Assembly (NCBI GenBank): GCA_017882055.1
Contig: JADGQE010000020.1
Span: 1-16,801 of the forward strand
Reading direction: 5' to 3'
DNA: 16,801 nucleotides
Origin: Thermoflexales bacterium
GTDB taxonomy: Bacteria; Chloroflexota; Anaerolineae; Fen-1058
Shown: positions 15,187-16,801 of the stretch, piece after piece
Layout of the letters: every line of letters starts with the position of its first letter
Numbering within the stretch: position 1 is the first letter of the stretch
Program-made: the position numbers and the translations under genes
The notes under the pieces: model-generated
The model's input: the letters and a program-made list of their open reading frames with translations, nothing else
Database searches by the model: none
Told to the model about the DNA's origin: nothing

Positions 15187-15250
15187 CGTAGCATAGCCCC
15201 TTGTGGGCGTCTTTCCAAGCGCGGAAACGGGCGCAAGGCCCTATGCTACG
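15187..15250. repeat. REP-like inverted repeat
   Basis: CGTAGCATAG (15187-15196) is perfectly inverted as CTATGCTACG (15241-15250). CCTTG/CAAGG inside extends the pairing with mismatches. The total length is 64 bp with about 20 nt of loop. Together with the nested hairpin it fills much of the gene-free spacer 14998-15389. It may be a dispersed intergenic repeat or a bidirectional structure between divergent genes. Confidence 0.6.
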
Positions 15251-15331
15251 ACCCTAACTTAACGACATTGATTCGCGGATAGTCGCTCGACTCTGAAATC
15301 CTCGCAAGGATGCCGCGTTTCTATACAGTCG

Positions 15332-15340
15332 TGATACAAT
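15332..15340 (+). promoter_or_regulatory. Extended -10 promoter of the NifU-like gene
   Basis: TGATACAAT is a TACAAT box with an upstream TG. No good -35 is present. The start would be near 15347, giving about 43 nt of leader that ends in a perfect AGGAGG ribosome site (15377-15382). Confidence 0.5.
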
Positions 15341-15389
15341 AAAAGCAGTGACGTCCACTCATATTGGAGTTTGATCAGGAGGTTAGACG

Positions 15390-15671
15390 ATGTTGACGCC
15401 GTTGACGGGAGCCAGGCCGAACATGAACAACGTGCCCATCGAAGCGACGGACGAGGAGCGCGTGCGTGCTTTGATCGAATCGATCAGCGCGTACATCGAT
15501 TATTACCACGGCGGTTCCGTCCAGATGGTCAGTTACGATGGTGAGACGCTCAAGGTCAAATTGTCGGGTGCGTGCCTGGGGTGTCCGCTTTCGCCGACCA
15601 CGCTGCATGGTTGGGTCGAAGGCACGGTCAGGCAGTTCTTCCCGGATTTGAAGAATGTCGAAGCCGTGTGA
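15390..15671 (+). CDS. NifU-like C-terminal-domain (Nfu-type) Fe-S protein
   Basis: A small cytoplasmic scaffold or carrier of Fe-S clusters, 93 residues long and consisting of the Nfu domain alone. The domain runs from about residue 21 (DEERVRALIESISAYI) through HGGSVQMVSYDG (40-51) to the cluster-binding CxxC, GACLGCPLSPTTL, with Cys62 and Cys65. The end GTVRQFFPDLKNVEAV is typical. AGGAGG lies 7 nt before the ATG at 15390. A second in-frame ATG is at 15423. It is a single-gene unit: the tRNA promoter begins 2 nt after its stop. No isc or suf genes are in view. Confidence 0.93.
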   Translation: MLTPLTGARPNMNNVPIEATDEERVRALIESISAYIDYYHGGSVQMVSYDGETLKVKLSGACLGCPLSPTTLHGWVEGTVRQFFPDLKNVEAV

Positions 15672-15672
15672 A

Positions 15673-15700
15673 TTGACAAGTGATTCGATCTGGTTATAAT
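15673..15700 (+). promoter_or_regulatory. Consensus promoter of tRNA-Leu
   Basis: TTGACA (15673-15678) and TATAAT (15695-15700), both perfect, are separated by 16 bp. The start would fall near 15707, six bases before the mature tRNA 5' end. Confidence 0.85.
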
Positions 15701-15712
15701 ACCCTTCGTAAT

Positions 15713-15796
15713 GCCCGCGTGGCGGAACTGGCATACGCAGCAGGTTGAGGGCCTGTGCCGCAAGGCGTGGAGGTTCGAGTCCTCTCGCGGGCACCA
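15713..15796 (+). tRNA. tRNA-Leu (anticodon GAG)
   Basis: 84 nt with encoded CCA. The acceptor GCCCGCG (15713-15719) pairs with CGCGGGC (15786-15792), followed by A and CCA. The D stem is GCG/CGC. The anticodon stem GCAGG/CCTGT closes a TTGAGGG loop with GAG at 15747-15749. The long variable arm (TGCCGCAAGGCGT) marks a class II tRNA, and the T arm GGAGGTTCGAGTCCTC is intact. It reads CUC and CUU leucine codons. Confidence 0.97.
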
Positions 15797-15804
15797 TCTA
15801 CATA

Positions 15805-15836
15805 GCGGCGCTTCTATCAAGAAGCGCCGCTTTTTT
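15805..15836 (+). terminator. Intrinsic terminator of tRNA-Leu
   Basis: A perfect 10-bp stem, gcggcgcttc/gaagcgccgc, with a 6-nt loop (tatcaa), is followed by six T. It lies 8 nt after the tRNA. Confidence 0.93.
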
Positions 15837-16124
15837 ATTCCTTACAACGCGGTGTCTGTGTTTTCGATTCAGGGATGGGGGCAGGCAGCGCAGCGGCTTC
15901 ACTGCCACTGCCGCCTAAGATTTTACGCAACCGATCCTTTGAAGAAGAATCACGAGTCTGCATGCAAATCCATGTTGAAGCCGAAATGGAATGTTTGAAT
16001 TCTAGCATGATTCATTGCGCCGTCAATTGAAATCTGGTTTGATTCGGTTGACTTACACACTGAATCGCCTATAATCCTCTTGAAGGTGGTGGACAGGCCC
16101 GATGGATTGGCATGAGGAGGAAAA
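15837..16124. other. Gene-free spacer before the SDR gene
   Basis: About 290 bp between the tRNA terminator and the SDR start. Apart from the promoter at 16048-16075 and the ribosome site I see no gene, RNA or convincing repeat in it. Confidence 0.55.
16048..16075 (+). promoter_or_regulatory. Sigma-70-type promoter of the SDR gene
   Basis: TTGACT (16048-16053), 16 bp spacer and TATAAT (16070-16075). The start would be near 16082. A strong GAGGAGG ribosome site (16114-16120) sits 4 nt before the ATG at 16125. Confidence 0.75.
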
Positions 16125-16801
16125 ATGGACCTCGAATTAGCCGGCAAAGTGGTGCTGATCACTGGCGCGAGCGGCGGGCTGGGCCGCGAGATGGCGATCG
16201 ATTTTGGCCGTGAGGAGGCGCGCGTCGTGGTGCATTATCGATCGGGCGAAGAGGCGGCCGAGCTGGTCGCTCAAACCATCGAGGGTATGGGCGGCGAGGC
16301 CATGACGGTATCGGCCGACCTGGCCGATCGGGCCTCGCTTCAGCGCATGATTAATGAGGTCAATGCAGAGTGGGGGGGAATTGATGTGGTGATCAACGGC
16401 GCGGTCGCTTTTGAAGGCGGCGTATCCATCGAGCAAATGACGATCGAGCAGTGGGAGCATATGCTGGCCACGACGTTGACCGGCGCATTTCATTTAACCG
16501 GCCTGGTCGCGCCGCACATGAAACAGGAGAAATGGGGCCGCATTGTCAACATTGCCTCGCGCACCGGCCTGGTCGGCGGCGCGAAGTTGGCCCATTACAG
16601 CGCGGCCAAAGCGGGGTTAATCGGGTTGACGCGCGCCCTGGCCAAAGAACTCGGCCCCGATGGTATTCTGGTGAATGCCATTGCGCCGACGACGATCCTC
16701 ACGCCCAAAGAGCGTGAGAAGATGACGCCCGATCGGCAGGAGAAACTCATCAGCCAGATTCCGCTGCGACGGATCGCCACGCCGGATGATGTTTCGCGCG
16801 T
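16125..16801 (+). CDS. SDR-family oxidoreductase, FabG-like (partial, C-terminus cut by window edge)
   Basis: NAD(P)-dependent reductase or dehydrogenase of the classical SDR family; 225 of about 245-250 residues are visible. The cofactor motif TGASGGLG is at 13-20. The catalytic Ser145 (NIASRTG), Tyr158 and Lys162 (HYSAAKAG) are present, as is the RALAKELGPDGILVNAIAPTTILT strand-turn. The NNAG motif reads INGA (90-93). The catalytic-tetrad Asn, normally in vNlxG, is Thr117 (TTLTG). The closest well-known relatives are 3-oxoacyl-ACP reductases, and fabF and plsX lie 3 kb away, but those changes and the separate promoter argue for another substrate. I therefore leave the gene symbol empty. Confidence 0.88.
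   Translation, partial: MDLELAGKVVLITGASGGLGREMAIDFGREEARVVVHYRSGEEAAELVAQTIEGMGGEAMTVSADLADRASLQRMINEVNAEWGGIDVVINGAVAFEGGVSIEQMTIEQWEHMLATTLTGAFHLTGLVAPHMKQEKWGRIVNIASRTGLVGGAKLAHYSAAKAGLIGLTRALAKELGPDGILVNAIAPTTILTPKEREKMTPDRQEKLISQIPLRRIATPDDVSR

Noticed and set aside
15375..15797. Minus-strand reading frame (MVPARGLEPPRL...) over the tRNA and nifU-like gene
   Set aside because: It is antisense to tRNA-Leu and to a clear gene. Such peptides are classic tRNA-antisense artefacts. The related frame at 15533-15820 is rejected for the same reason.

Overview
The window looks like a piece of a Chloroflexota (Anaerolineae-like) chromosome. This is an inference from four things: two secreted proteins with the Thr-Pro linkers (PTPTAT type) and YLP-type motifs common in that phylum, GT-C membrane glycosyltransferases with an extra C-terminal beta-rich domain, a moderately GC-rich composition, and the overall gene content. 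No rRNA or other marker gene is present to fix the taxonomy. Fifteen genes are supported: 14 protein genes (the first and last cut by the window edges) and one tRNA.

Left part (1-3714, minus strand): an operon read leftwards from a TTGACT-N16-TACAAT promoter at 3687-3714. It encodes an extended-SDR nucleotide-sugar enzyme, a secreted two-domain protein with a Thr-Pro linker, and a DegT/StrS-type sugar aminotransferase (cut by the left edge). Divergently, on the plus strand (3764-7990), are two large GT-C-type membrane proteins that share a C-terminal beta-rich domain. A 157-bp imperfect inverted-repeat element separates them.

Middle part (14312-7998, minus strand): a long, same-strand gene string starting at a near-consensus promoter (TTGACA-N17-TACAAT, 14284-14312). 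The order is plsX, fabF, a membrane protein with a degenerate NERD-like domain, a second secreted protein paralogous to the first, a SAM methyltransferase, and a polyprenyl-phosphate-hexose-synthase-like GT2. Its last gene converges on the GT-C pair with 7 bp between stop codons. The plsX and fabF genes are lipid-synthesis housekeeping genes. Everything downstream of them looks like cell-envelope or glycan work.

Right part (14341-16801): a stand-alone Lon N-terminal-domain protein with an apparently leaderless mRNA (minus), a repeat-rich spacer, a NifU-like Fe-S protein, tRNA-Leu(GAG) with its own consensus promoter and terminator, and the start of an SDR/FabG-like reductase with an altered catalytic tetrad.

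Working hypothesis: positions 1-11121 form a surface-glycan or glycoprotein module. The SDR and aminotransferase make an amino sugar, the GT2 makes a lipid-linked sugar, the GT-C proteins transfer it outside the membrane, and the two secreted proteins with Thr-rich linkers are candidate targets or partners. This is inferred from gene content and order and not shown by the sequence alone.
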